NCBI RefSeq assembly: GCF_000170895.1
Contig: NZ_ABCS01000006.1
Coordinates: forward strand, 114,488 to 178,487
Direction of reading: 5' to 3'
Length of the DNA: 64,000 bases
Origin: Plesiocystis pacifica SIR-1
Lineage (GTDB): Bacteria; Myxococcota_A; Polyangia; Nannocystales; Nannocystaceae
The first letter of the stretch is position 1. Each line of letters begins with the position of its first letter. The notes under the pieces were generated by a model, which worked only from the letters and a program-made list of their open reading frames with translations, was not told where the DNA came from and did no database searches. The translations under genes and the position numbers were made by a program. Below, one piece after another: positions 32,018 through 40,859 of this stretch.

Positions 32018-33967
32018 TCAGGCCTCCTCGGCGGTCACGCGCATGACCTCGTCGATGGTCGAGATCCCCGACAGCACCTTGTGGGCGCCGTCGTCTCGCA
32101 AGGTGCGCAGGCCCTGCTCGATGGCGGCGCGCTTGATCTCCGCGCCGCTGGCGTTGCGGATCGCCAGGCGGCGAATCTCTTCGGTGACGGCGAGCAGCTC
32201 GTAGACGCCGGTGCGCCCGCGGTAGCCCGTGCCGTTGCACTTGTCGCAGCCCTCGGCGGCCCACAGCGTCCCTTGGGGCGGGAGCGAGTAGCCCTTGGGC
32301 GCGGTGATCGGGATGATCGTCCCGTCCTCCTCGCGGACCGGGACCTTGAGGCACTGCTCGCCGGCGAAGAAGGCCTCGGGGATGATGCCCATCTCGTCGA
32401 GCTCCTTGGGGTCCGGCGCGACCGCGCGGGCGCAGTGCGGGCAGACCCGCCGGATCAGGCGCTGGGCCTGGAGCGCGACCAGGGAGCTGGCGACCAGGAA
32501 GGGCTGCACGCCCATGTCGACCAGGCGGGTGATGCCCGTGGCCGCGTCGTTGGTGTGGATGGTCGAGAGCACCAGGTGACCGGTCAGCGAGGCCTGGATC
32601 GCGATCTCGGCGGTCTCGAGGTCGCGGATCTCGCCGACCATGATCACGTCGGGGTCGTGGCGCAGGAAGGAGCGCAGGCCCTTGGCGAAGGTCAGGTCGA
32701 TCTTGGCGTTGACCTGGACCTGGCTGATGCCCTGGAGCTGGAACTCGACGGGGTCCTCGACCGTGAGGATGTTGAGGTCCGGGGTGTTGATCTCGGACAG
32801 GGCCGAGTAGAGCGTGGTCGTCTTGCCCGAGCCCGTGGGGCCGGTGACCAGGAAGATGCCGTGGGGCCGGTGGATCGTCTCCTTGACGATGCGCAGGTGG
32901 TCTGGGGCGATGCCGATGGTGTCGAGGTCGAGCATGACCGCCGACTTGTCGAGCAGCCGGATGGTGATGCGCTCGCCGTGGCTGACCGGGGCCGTGGCCA
33001 CGCGCATGTCGACCTCCTTGCCGGCGATCTTGCGGCGGATCCGGCCGTCCTGGGGCAGGCGCTTCTCGGCGATGTTCAGCCCGGCCATGATCTTGACGCG
33101 GGCGACGATGCTCGACAGGTGGCCCTTGGGCGCCCGGCGGACCTCCTTGAGCACGCCGTCGACGCGGTAGCGGACCACGACCTCCTTGTCGCCGGGCTCG
33201 ATGTGGATGTCCGAGGCCTTGGACTTGGAGGCGTTGAAGATCAGCGAGTTGACGAAGCGGATGATCGGCGCGTCCTCGGCCGAGGCGTGCAGGATGTCCT
33301 CGTCCTCCTCGCCGTACTCGTCCTCTTTTTGCTCGAGGTCGACGTCCTTGGTCCGCTTCGAGTAGGTCTTGTTGATCAGCTCGAGGATGACGCTGGGGGG
33401 GATCAGCGTGACCTCGAGGTCGGCGTCGTAGACCGTGGCCAGGTCGTCGAGCTCGTCGAGCTTGAGCGGGTCCGCGGCGAGCACGTCGAGGCGGTCGTCG
33501 TCGGCGTCGAGGCGCCACGGGAGCACCAGGTTGCCGCGGGCGTAGCCGATCGGCAGCTGCTCGCACAGCTCGTCTTGGATCTCGGCGTCGGCGAGCTTGT
33601 CGAGGACCGGCAGGCCGAACTGGCGCCCGAGCCCGCGCATGACCTCGAGCTCGGTGCAGTGCTCGAGGCGGACCAGGGACTCGCCCACGCGCTCGCTCTC
33701 GAGGTGCTGGATCGACAGGGCCTCGGCCAGCTGCTCGTGGGTGATGATGCCTTCGTCGATGAGCAGCTCGCCCAGCGGGCGACGCTCGAGGCCGAGGGCG
33801 GGCCCGGCCGGGGCCGCCTCGGCGACGGGCTGGGCCGGGGCCGGAGTCGGCGCGCTAGCGTGCAGCGGCTGCCCCTGGGCCGGGGCCGCGCTCGGCGGCG
33901 GAGGCGGGGGCGGACGCCGGGGCGGGTTCTGCCCAGGCGGCGGAGGGGGCGGTCGACGCGTAGACAT
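32018..33967 (-). CDS. gspE: Type II secretion ATPase GspE
   Basis: A 649-residue secretion ATPase. Residues 1-60 form an unusual Pro/Ala-rich extension with two runs of seven or more prolines. An N1-type domain follows (about 64-200), then the ATPase core: Walker A GPTGSGKTT (376-384), Asp box LTVEDPVEFQ, Walker B DVIMVGEIRD (440-449), and the His box STIHTNDA. The tetracysteine zinc motif typical of GspE is present (CPHC 509-512, CDKC 574-577). The enzyme powers pseudopilus assembly at the cytoplasmic face, bound to GspL. It begins 13 bases after gspD. Confidence 0.95.
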   Translation of the reverse strand: MSTRRPPPPPPGQNPPRRPPPPPPPSAAPAQGQPLHASAPTPAPAQPVAEAAPAGPALGLERRPLGELLIDEGIITHEQLAEALSIQHLESERVGESLVRLEHCTELEVMRGLGRQFGLPVLDKLADAEIQDELCEQLPIGYARGNLVLPWRLDADDDRLDVLAADPLKLDELDDLATVYDADLEVTLIPPSVILELINKTYSKRTKDVDLEQKEDEYGEEDEDILHASAEDAPIIRFVNSLIFNASKSKASDIHIEPGDKEVVVRYRVDGVLKEVRRAPKGHLSSIVARVKIMAGLNIAEKRLPQDGRIRRKIAGKEVDMRVATAPVSHGERITIRLLDKSAVMLDLDTIGIAPDHLRIVKETIHRPHGIFLVTGPTGSGKTTTLYSALSEINTPDLNILTVEDPVEFQLQGISQVQVNAKIDLTFAKGLRSFLRHDPDVIMVGEIRDLETAEIAIQASLTGHLVLSTIHTNDAATGITRLVDMGVQPFLVASSLVALQAQRLIRRVCPHCARAVAPDPKELDEMGIIPEAFFAGEQCLKVPVREEDGTIIPITAPKGYSLPPQGTLWAAEGCDKCNGTGYRGRTGVYELLAVTEEIRRLAIRNASGAEIKRAAIEQGLRTLRDDGAHKVLSGISTIDEVMRVTAEEA

Positions 33968-33980
33968 GCTCAGCCCTGCC

Positions 33981-36314
33981 TCACTTCTTCTTGGTGGCCC
34001 GCGCCTTGGTCTTGGGCGCCGGCGAGGTCGTCCCGCCGTCCTCCTCGGCGGGCCGCGGGCTCATGCCCAGCTCGCCCGTGATCTGCTCGGACGCGAGCTC
34101 GGCCTCGGCCTGGCGCAGCAGCATCTCCTGCTGCTCGAGGCGCCGGGCCTCGCGGTCGATGTTGGCGAGCAGGCCCGCCTTGCTGCGGTAGTTGACGTTG
34201 GTGTCGAGGTCGCGGCGCTTGAAGGAGGTCTCGCGCTCGAGGAACTCCATGCGCTCGCGGGTGCGCCGCTCGTGGATGCGGCGGATGTCGTCGGCGGTCT
34301 CGACCACGTGGGGGATGAGCACGATCAGCAGGTTGATCTTCTCTTTTTGCTTCACGCGGCGCTTGAACAGCCAGCCGAGGATGGGGATGGAGCCGAGGCC
34401 GGGGACCTGCTGGGTGTTCTCGAGCTCGCGCTCGCGCATCAGGCCGCCGAGCACCACCGGCAGGTCGTCGCGGGCCAGCACGTTCTCGAGCTTGATCCGC
34501 CGCTTGGTCGTGGTCACGCCGAGCACCGGGTCCTGGTCGACGACGTCGCGGTCCTCGAGCTCGATGTCGAGGGTCAAGCTGGTCTCGTCCTTGACGTGGG
34601 GCGTGACCTTGATGTCGAGGGTCACGTCCTCGCGGTTGATGGACTGCAGGGGCGTGAGCGAGGTGCCGCCACCGGCCCCGCCGAACTGCAGCGCGCCCGG
34701 GGTCGGGACCTTGCGGCCGACCTCGATCTGCGCCTCCTTGTTGTCGGCGGTGTAGATGTGCGGCTCGGCGACGATGTTGACGTCGTCGTTGCTCTGCAGC
34801 GCCTGGATGACCACGCCGAAGGCAGGGATGTCCCGCTCGAGGCCGAGCTGGGCGCCCGTGCCGATGAGCTGCGGGCCGATCAGGCCGCCGGCCAGGCCCG
34901 AGAGCGCCGCCGGCGAGAGCAGGATGGAGCTGACGTCCGGCGAGGGCGAGGACGAGATCAGCCCCACGGACTGCTGCTCGCCCTGGCCGAACTGCCCGGC
35001 GAAGTGAGCACCGGCGCCGGTCGTCAGCGAGCGCCCGACGGAGGCCTCGAGCAGGTAGATCTCGAGGTAGACCTGCTTGCGGTCGCGATCGAGCTCATCG
35101 ATGATCGGCTCGAGGGACTTGTAGTCCGCGGCCGAGGCGATGATCACCAGGGAGCGAGTGGCCTCGTCGGCGGTGATCTTGACGTCGCCCGAGAACAGCT
35201 CGGCCGAGGCTCCGCCCGCGGTCGCGGCCTTGTTGCCGCCCTTCTTGGCCGCGCTGCCGCCACCCCCGCCTTGGGTCAGGCTCTGGAGCACCTGGGCGAG
35301 CTCCTTGGGGTCGGCGTTGCGCAGCTGCTTGACATGGATGCGACCGCCGCCGCCGGGCAGGCGCACGTCGAGCTGCTGGATGAGCTTGAGGATGGTCGCG
35401 TAGTCGCTCTCCGAGGTGGTGATGATCAGCGTGCCCGTGCGGGGGTCGACGATCACCCGGGAGAAGTTGGCCTCGGGGGTGCTGCTCTTCTTCTTGGTCT
35501 TGCTGGTCTTGCTGCTCCCGGAGCTCTCACCGAACACGTCGCGGACGATCTGGGCGACCTCCTCGGCGTCGGCGTACTGCAGCTGATAAAAGAAGATCTT
35601 CTCGCCGGTGCCGCCGCCCTCGTCGAGCTCCTTGATGATCTTGAGCAGGCGCCGGACCACCGAGCCGCGGTCGGTGATGATCAGCAGGTTGCCGACGACC
35701 TCGACGCTGCCCTGCTTGCTCTTGAGCTTGCCGGCGACGGCGGTGATGTCCGCGGTGCTGCCGCTCTTGATCCGGACCAGCTGGGTCACGTAGCGGTCGT
35801 TGTTGGGCACCGGGCGCCCGTCCTCGTAGACGGGCAGGTTGAGGGACTTGGCGTCGGCGCTCTCGACGATCTTGAAGTAGTCGCCGGTCGGCTCGACGGT
35901 CAGGCCCATGCTCTCGATGGCCGCGTAGAAGGCCGCGTAGGCCTCGCGCAGGGTGACCTTCTCGGGCGAGAGGATGGTGACCTTGCCGCTGCGGATCTTC
36001 CCGTTCCAGATGAACTTCTGGCACGAGATGGTCATCATCCACTGGACCAGCTGCTCGAGCTCGGCCTCGCGCGGGATGGTGATCGTGAACTTCTTGCCCG
36101 CCGGCCACTTCTTGCACGAGTTGCCGCCCTCGTCCCCGCTCAGGTCGCCGCCGGGGCGGGCCGTCGGAGCGGGCGCAGAGCCGCGGGCCGGGGGCGCCGC
36201 GTAGGCCGGAATCGAGGTCGTGAACAGGGCGAAGATCGAGCCCGCGATGGCCAGGCCGGAGCCGGCCCCACGGGCCCGCTCGGTGACGGCGTTGACGAGG
36301 TCCTTGGCGCTCAT
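33981..36314 (-). CDS. gspD: Type II secretion secretin GspD
   Basis: A 777-residue outer-membrane secretin. A signal sequence ends near PAYAAPP (about 40). An N0 domain follows (KKFTITIPREAELEQLVQWMM), then N1-N3 repeats (YVTQLVRIKSGSTADITAVAG, IFFYQLQYADAEEVAQIV, IHVKQLRNADPKELAQVL), and the secretin core from about residue 440 with VPTPG and VLGGLMRE and ending PILGWLFKRR. There are Ser/Gly/Lys-rich insertions between N domains. Unusually, about 100 residues after the core are a charged helical tail rich in Arg and Glu. The ATG overlaps gspC by four bases (ATGA). Confidence 0.95.
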   Translation of the reverse strand: MSAKDLVNAVTERARGAGSGLAIAGSIFALFTTSIPAYAAPPARGSAPAPTARPGGDLSGDEGGNSCKKWPAGKKFTITIPREAELEQLVQWMMTISCQKFIWNGKIRSGKVTILSPEKVTLREAYAAFYAAIESMGLTVEPTGDYFKIVESADAKSLNLPVYEDGRPVPNNDRYVTQLVRIKSGSTADITAVAGKLKSKQGSVEVVGNLLIITDRGSVVRRLLKIIKELDEGGGTGEKIFFYQLQYADAEEVAQIVRDVFGESSGSSKTSKTKKKSSTPEANFSRVIVDPRTGTLIITTSESDYATILKLIQQLDVRLPGGGGRIHVKQLRNADPKELAQVLQSLTQGGGGGSAAKKGGNKAATAGGASAELFSGDVKITADEATRSLVIIASAADYKSLEPIIDELDRDRKQVYLEIYLLEASVGRSLTTGAGAHFAGQFGQGEQQSVGLISSSPSPDVSSILLSPAALSGLAGGLIGPQLIGTGAQLGLERDIPAFGVVIQALQSNDDVNIVAEPHIYTADNKEAQIEVGRKVPTPGALQFGGAGGGTSLTPLQSINREDVTLDIKVTPHVKDETSLTLDIELEDRDVVDQDPVLGVTTTKRRIKLENVLARDDLPVVLGGLMRERELENTQQVPGLGSIPILGWLFKRRVKQKEKINLLIVLIPHVVETADDIRRIHERRTRERMEFLERETSFKRRDLDTNVNYRSKAGLLANIDREARRLEQQEMLLRQAEAELASEQITGELGMSPRPAEEDGGTTSPAPKTKARATKKK

Positions 36315-37354
36315 TTGATGTCGATTTCCTTTTGCACGGTCTCGCCCTTGCGCTCGATGGTGACCGAGAGGTGCGAGGCGTTGCGGAGCTTGGTGTAGAG
36401 GTTCATGGCCGAGTCGATGGACTTGAGCTGGTTGCCGTTGACGGTCGTCAGCAAGTCGCCGTTCTTCATGCCCAGGAGCTTCGGCAAGCTGCCGGGGCGG
36501 ATGCCGTAGAACTTGTAGCCCTTGGTCTCGCCGTCGCGGACCGCCGGGACGATGCGGGCCTGCCGGGCCAGCTGCGCCGGGTTGGACAGGAGCTTCTCGA
36601 CGAAGCGCTTGTCCACGGTGCAGCTGGTGAAGTCACCGTCGCAGCTGATGGCATCGGCCGCGCCCTCGATCTCCCGGCTGTTCTTCTTGTCCTTGCCCTT
36701 GGTCTCGGGCGCGAGGGTGGGCTTGGCCGCGGGCGGCGGAGGCGGGGGCGCGCCGGCGCCGAGCTCGATGTACTCCATCTGCCGGCCGTTGAGGAACACG
36801 ACCCGGCCGCGCTCGACTCGCTGCACGACCACGCCCGCGCGGATCTGGTCCTGGGGGCTGTAGGGCGCGAGGATGTTGGTGTCCGTGTGCAGGATGGTCG
36901 CCATGGAGTAGGTCGGGTCGTCGGACTCCATGGTCGCCAGCAGCTGCAGGGGCAGGCGGCTCTTGATCTCGCCGGGGCGCACCGGCCCAGACATCGACAT
37001 GGGATCGGCCGCGGCCTCCTCCTCGGACACCTCGGGCTCGCAGGTCGGGCAGAACATCCGGCCGTCGGTGATCCGCTTGGCCACGCCCTCCTTCATGGAC
37101 TTGACCGTGGTCCCGCCGCCGTGGAGGCGGTCGAGCATGGCCTGCTGACGCTTGCGCGCCGCGTCCTGGGGATCCTCGCCGTCCTCCTCGCCCTCCTCGC
37201 CCTCGCCGGCGCCTTCGGCGATGGCCTCACCGGCGGGCTTCAGGAGGAACTTGCTGCCAAACATGTTCACGCCCGCGCTGGCGGCGAAGAACACCACCGC
37301 GGCGACGCCGGCCAGCTTGATCAGCCAAAAATATTTTTTGAGCGTAGCTTCCAT
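36311..37354 (-). CDS. gspC: Type II secretion protein GspC with PDZ domain
   Basis: A 347-residue inner-membrane protein. One membrane helix is at about residues 11-33 (LIKLAGVAAVVFFAASAGVNM). An acidic linker and a CPTC motif (about 101-104) precede the homology region that contacts the secretin (LPLQLLATMESDDPTYSMATI). The C-terminal 90 residues form a PDZ domain with YGIRPGSLPKLLGMKNGDLLTTVNG. GspC recruits substrates and bridges GspD to the platform. The CPTC pair and a later Cys pair (SCDGDFTSC) might form disulfides. It follows the regulator gene by 22 bases. Confidence 0.93.
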   Translation of the reverse strand: MEATLKKYFWLIKLAGVAAVVFFAASAGVNMFGSKFLLKPAGEAIAEGAGEGEEGEEDGEDPQDAARKRQQAMLDRLHGGGTTVKSMKEGVAKRITDGRMFCPTCEPEVSEEEAAADPMSMSGPVRPGEIKSRLPLQLLATMESDDPTYSMATILHTDTNILAPYSPQDQIRAGVVVQRVERGRVVFLNGRQMEYIELGAGAPPPPPPAAKPTLAPETKGKDKKNSREIEGAADAISCDGDFTSCTVDKRFVEKLLSNPAQLARQARIVPAVRDGETKGYKFYGIRPGSLPKLLGMKNGDLLTTVNGNQLKSIDSAMNLYTKLRNASHLSVTIERKGETVQKEIDIK

Positions 37355-37376
37355 GGCCTTCGTCCTCGAGCGTGGC

Positions 37377-38804
37377 TCAGTGGATCACCCCTTTGGTGTC
37401 CTTGTCGCCCTTCTCGCGGTGGGGCGTGTAGCTCTCGTCCTGGATCTGCCCGGACTCGAGCTTGCGGTAGATGGTGCGCGTGGCGATGCCCAGCAAGTCG
37501 GCGGCCAGGCGCTTGTCGCCGCGGGTGAACTTGAGGGTCTCCATCAGCATGCGCCGCTCGACCTCCTCGAGGGGGGTGCCCACGCTGAAGGTCAGCTGGC
37601 GCCCGTGGCCGGCCTGGGGATCGCGCAGCTCTGGCGGCAGGTCGTCGACGTCGATGACCGCTCCGCGAGCCAGGACCACCGCGCGCTCGATGGCGTTCTC
37701 GAGCTCGCGCACGTTGCCCGGCCAGCCGTAGCGACCCATGACCTCGAGGGCCGCGTCGCTGATGCCCTCGACGGACTTGCCGTGGCGGCTGACGTACATG
37801 CGCAGGAAGTGATCGGCGAGCAAGGGGACGTCCTCGAGGCGGTCCCGCAGGGGCGGGATGCGGATGGGGACCACGTTGATGCGATAAAACAAATCCTCAC
37901 GGAAGCGCCCAGCCTTGACCTCCTGCGTGAGGTCGCGGTTGGTCGCGCAGACCAGGCGGAAATCGACCTTCGTGGTCCGCCCGCCGACGGGCTCGACCTC
38001 CCCCTCCTGGAGGGCGCGGAGCAGCTTGACCTGGACCGGGAGCGGGATCTCGCCGATTTCGTCGAGGAACAGGGAGCCGCCGTCGGCCTCCTGGAAGCGA
38101 CCTGCGCGCGCGCGGACGGCCCCGGTGAACGCGCCCTTTTCGTGGCCGAAGAGCTCGGACTCGAGGATGGACTCGGGCAGCGCCGCGCAGTTGGTGGCCA
38201 CGAAGGGCCGCTCGATGCGGGGGCTCTGCTCGTGGATGTAGCGCGCCATGAGCTCCTTGCCCGTGCCGCTCTCGCCGAGCAAGAGCACCGTGGCCGAGGA
38301 GTTCGCCGCCTGCCGAGCCATCTCCAAGGTCGCGCGCATCACCTGGCTGTTGCCGATGATGGTCCGCTGGTTGCTCGCCGCGAGCTGGGCGATCTGGGCC
38401 TTGAGCTGCTTGTTCTCGACGACCAGGGCCTGCTTGTCGAGGGCCTTGCGGACCGCGGCGACCACCGTCGCGCGCTTGAGCGGCTTGCTGACGAAGTCGT
38501 AGGCGCCGAGCTTCATGGCCTCGACCGCGTTCTCGACCGTGCCGTAGGCGGTCATCACGATGACCTCGACCTCGGGGGTGATCGCCTTGGCGGCCTTGAG
38601 CAGATCGTCGCCGGTCATGCCCGGCATGCGCAGGTCGGTGATCATCACGCGCACCGGCTGCTTGCGCAGGACCTCGAGGGCCTGCCGACCCGTGCCCGCC
38701 GTGAGCACCCGAAAGCCCTCCTTGGTCAGGACCTTGCGCAGGGCTTCGAGGATGTTGGCCTCGTCGTCGACGACGAGGACGGTCTGGCTCTCGCGGGACA
38801 CCAT
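37377..38804 (-). CDS. NtrC-family sigma-54 response regulator
   Basis: A 475-residue transcription activator. The receiver domain runs from VLVVDDEANI to about residue 125, with phospho-acceptor Asp57 (MITDLRMPG) and the conserved Lys in SKPL. The AAA+ domain has Walker A GESGTGKE (177-184) and the sigma-54 contact loop GAFTGA (224-229). A Fis-type helix-turn-helix (RLAADLLGIATRTIYRKL) is near the C-terminus, followed by a short extra charged tail. No cognate histidine kinase is in the window. It is the first gene of the gsp operon and is a good candidate to control it. The start is ATG 38804; the frame is open to 38900 but without a better start. Confidence 0.9.
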   Translation of the reverse strand: MVSRESQTVLVVDDEANILEALRKVLTKEGFRVLTAGTGRQALEVLRKQPVRVMITDLRMPGMTGDDLLKAAKAITPEVEVIVMTAYGTVENAVEAMKLGAYDFVSKPLKRATVVAAVRKALDKQALVVENKQLKAQIAQLAASNQRTIIGNSQVMRATLEMARQAANSSATVLLLGESGTGKELMARYIHEQSPRIERPFVATNCAALPESILESELFGHEKGAFTGAVRARAGRFQEADGGSLFLDEIGEIPLPVQVKLLRALQEGEVEPVGGRTTKVDFRLVCATNRDLTQEVKAGRFREDLFYRINVVPIRIPPLRDRLEDVPLLADHFLRMYVSRHGKSVEGISDAALEVMGRYGWPGNVRELENAIERAVVLARGAVIDVDDLPPELRDPQAGHGRQLTFSVGTPLEEVERRMLMETLKFTRGDKRLAADLLGIATRTIYRKLESGQIQDESYTPHREKGDKDTKGVIH

Positions 38805-38816
38805 GCCGGCGATTGA

Positions 38817-38833
38817 AGCAAGGCCTGGACCAC
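38817..38833 (-). promoter_or_regulatory. Candidate sigma-54 promoter before regulator
   Basis: On the minus strand, GTGGTCCAGGCCTTGCT keeps both key pairs of the sigma-54 consensus, GG at -24 and GC at -12, ten bases apart, with TTGCT. The transcription start would fall only two or three bases before the ATG at 38804, making a nearly leaderless message. This fits the absence of a visible ribosome binding site but may also be chance. Confidence 0.25.
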
Positions 38834-38986
38834 GATCAAAGCTGAATGATTTTAGGGACTTGAATTGTGCCTGGGACAGCCTCGCCCGCCCCGCTGTCAC
38901 AGTGTCGAGTGCGCAATGACAATTTGGCAGACGGCTGGATCCAGGCCGCGGATCTCACGCACGGCGCAGCCTCCGCGTTCACGGAC

Positions 38987-39595
38987 TCAGAGCCCCTGAT
39001 TCGCGTCGCGGCAGTGGCCGGCGATGACCCGATAGATCAGCGAGCAGTGCTTCTTCGCCGCCCGCCGGGCGTAGCGTCCGTCGATGGCGTCGTAGCGCTC
39101 GGCGCACTCGTGGTAGCCAAAGCGCGTCGAGCCCACGGCCGCGCCGACCTCCTCGCAGTAGTCGCCGCGATCGGCCGTCGCCAGGCACATGTTCGTCACG
39201 TCGGGCAGCGAGCCCTCGCACCAGCTCGACATGCCCGGGCAGGCCTCCATCCAGTCGAGCACCGCGTCCACGCAGCCGTCGATGTCGAGGGTCTCGGCCT
39301 CCCACGCGGGCGGGCTCTGGGGGTCGTCGAGGGTCGCCGAGCGGTAGGTCTCGAACTGCTCGTAAGAGCGCACGGTCGCCGAGCCGAACACGTACATGAG
39401 CACGGCGAGGACCACACCCAGGACCAACAGCACGCGCACGCCGATGCGTCGGCGCGCCTCGGCCTCGCCGGGCTCCTCTCCCTCGGTCCACTCGACGGCG
39501 CCCTTGGGGCTCGGCAGCTCGGGCTCGATGGCGGGCGACTCGACGCCCTCGTCCGTGGACGTCTCCGCAGAATCGGGGTGCGGCTCGGCAGGCAC
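38987..39595 (-). CDS. Single-pass membrane protein with Cys-rich domain
   Basis: A 202-residue protein. The first 50 residues are acidic and Pro-rich. A membrane helix lies at about 53-71 (VRVLLVLGVVLAVLMYVFGSA). The outer part has nine cysteines, several in a pattern CVDAVLDWMEACPGMSSWCEG and CLATADRGDYCEEVG, which suggests disulfide bonds. I do not recognise the domain. The N-terminus is predicted cytoplasmic. It is divergent from the sulfotransferase by 73 bases. Confidence 0.78.
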   Translation of the reverse strand: MPAEPHPDSAETSTDEGVESPAIEPELPSPKGAVEWTEGEEPGEAEARRRIGVRVLLVLGVVLAVLMYVFGSATVRSYEQFETYRSATLDDPQSPPAWEAETLDIDGCVDAVLDWMEACPGMSSWCEGSLPDVTNMCLATADRGDYCEEVGAAVGSTRFGYHECAERYDAIDGRYARRAAKKHCSLIYRVIAGHCRDANQGL

Positions 39596-39668
39596 GGCCG
39601 GGTTGTAGCCGCGTTCGCGCGCGAAGTCGAAACACCCCCTGGCGCGGATCCCGTGCTACTGATCGGAC

Positions 39669-40850
39669 ATGGGCTCGACGACGTCCCCGCTCGACCCCGA
39701 GTCCCTCCTCCAGCGCGCCCGCGAGCGCCTGGGTGACCCGGCCCTCGACTCCCACGCTCTCGCCCCCGGCTTCGAGCAGAGCTTCGCCGTGCTGCTCAAG
39801 GCTCTGCGCGAGGAAGCCCGGCTCAGCCCCGCTGGACGGCAGCGCGCCCACGATCGCCTCGTCGACCAGCTGTGCCAGCGCAGCGCCCTCGCAACCTACG
39901 AGGCCGCCCACGCAGGGCCCGACGCGGCGGCCATCGAGCGCCCCCTGGTGATCACGGGCTTCCCGCGCACGGGCACGAGCTTGCTGCATAACTTGCTGGC
40001 ACGGGTCCCGGGAATCTGGGCCCCCCCGCTGTGGCAGCTGCGCGCGCCGCTGGCGAAGGCGAGCGGCTCGAGCGAGGCCGCCGCGGCCGCCCGCGAGGAC
40101 ACCCGCGCCTTCCTGGACGCGCTCTACACCGCCGCCCCCGAGCTGCGCACCATCCGGCTCATGGACGCCGACTGGCCCGACGAGTGCAACTGGCTGCTCG
40201 GGCCGAGCTTCACGACCCTGGTCAACGCCTTTCGCTACTTCGTGCCCAGCTACGTCCGCCACCTGCGGGGCCTCGACATGCGCCCGGCCTACGCCGACCA
40301 CGCCCGCTGGCTCCGGGCCCTCGCGCAGCTCAACGGTCGAGGCTCCGCGCGCCTCGTGCTCAAGGACCCCTTCCACCTGTGGCAGCTCGAGGCCCTGTTT
40401 GCGACCTACCCCGACGCGACGGTGATCCACCTGCACCGCGACCCCGCCGAGGTCGCGCCCTCCCTCGCCAGCTTGTGCGCCACTCGCCAGTCCGTGCACA
40501 CCGACGCCCCGCGGACCCGAACGGAGATCGGCGCCTACACCCTCGGCCTGCTCGACAACGGCCTGCGGGCCCTCGAGCGCAGCCGCGCCAGCTTGCCCGC
40601 CGAGCGCTTCATCGACCTGCCCTACCGCGAGCTCATCGCCAGCCCGGGCGAGGTGCTGCGCCGGCTCGGGGCCAAGCTCGACTTCGCTACGGACGCCGAC
40701 GCCCTCGAGCGCGCGGGCGCGTGGTTGACGGAGAACCGCCAGCACAAGGCGGGGCGGCACCGCTACACGCCGGAGGACTTCGGCTTTAGCGAGGACATCC
40801 TCGACGAGTACTTCGCCGACTACCGCTCGCGCTTTGGGCTGCTGATCTAG
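39669..40850 (+). CDS. Sulfotransferase family protein
   Basis: A 393-residue cytosolic-type sulfotransferase. The 5'-phosphosulfate loop is PRTGTS (residues 99-104) in ITGFPRTGTSLLHNLLA. The 3'-phosphate-binding region is HRDPAEVAPSLASLCATRQ. Such enzymes use PAPS to sulfate a hydroxyl or amine acceptor. The acceptor is unknown; myxobacterial relatives are numerous and mostly uncharacterised. A C-terminal segment with HRYTPEDFGFSEDILDEYFADY is typical of this subgroup. Confidence 0.9.
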   Translation: MGSTTSPLDPESLLQRARERLGDPALDSHALAPGFEQSFAVLLKALREEARLSPAGRQRAHDRLVDQLCQRSALATYEAAHAGPDAAAIERPLVITGFPRTGTSLLHNLLARVPGIWAPPLWQLRAPLAKASGSSEAAAAAREDTRAFLDALYTAAPELRTIRLMDADWPDECNWLLGPSFTTLVNAFRYFVPSYVRHLRGLDMRPAYADHARWLRALAQLNGRGSARLVLKDPFHLWQLEALFATYPDATVIHLHRDPAEVAPSLASLCATRQSVHTDAPRTRTEIGAYTLGLLDNGLRALERSRASLPAERFIDLPYRELIASPGEVLRRLGAKLDFATDADALERAGAWLTENRQHKAGRHRYTPEDFGFSEDILDEYFADYRSRFGLLI

Positions 40851-40859
40851 GCCGGATCT

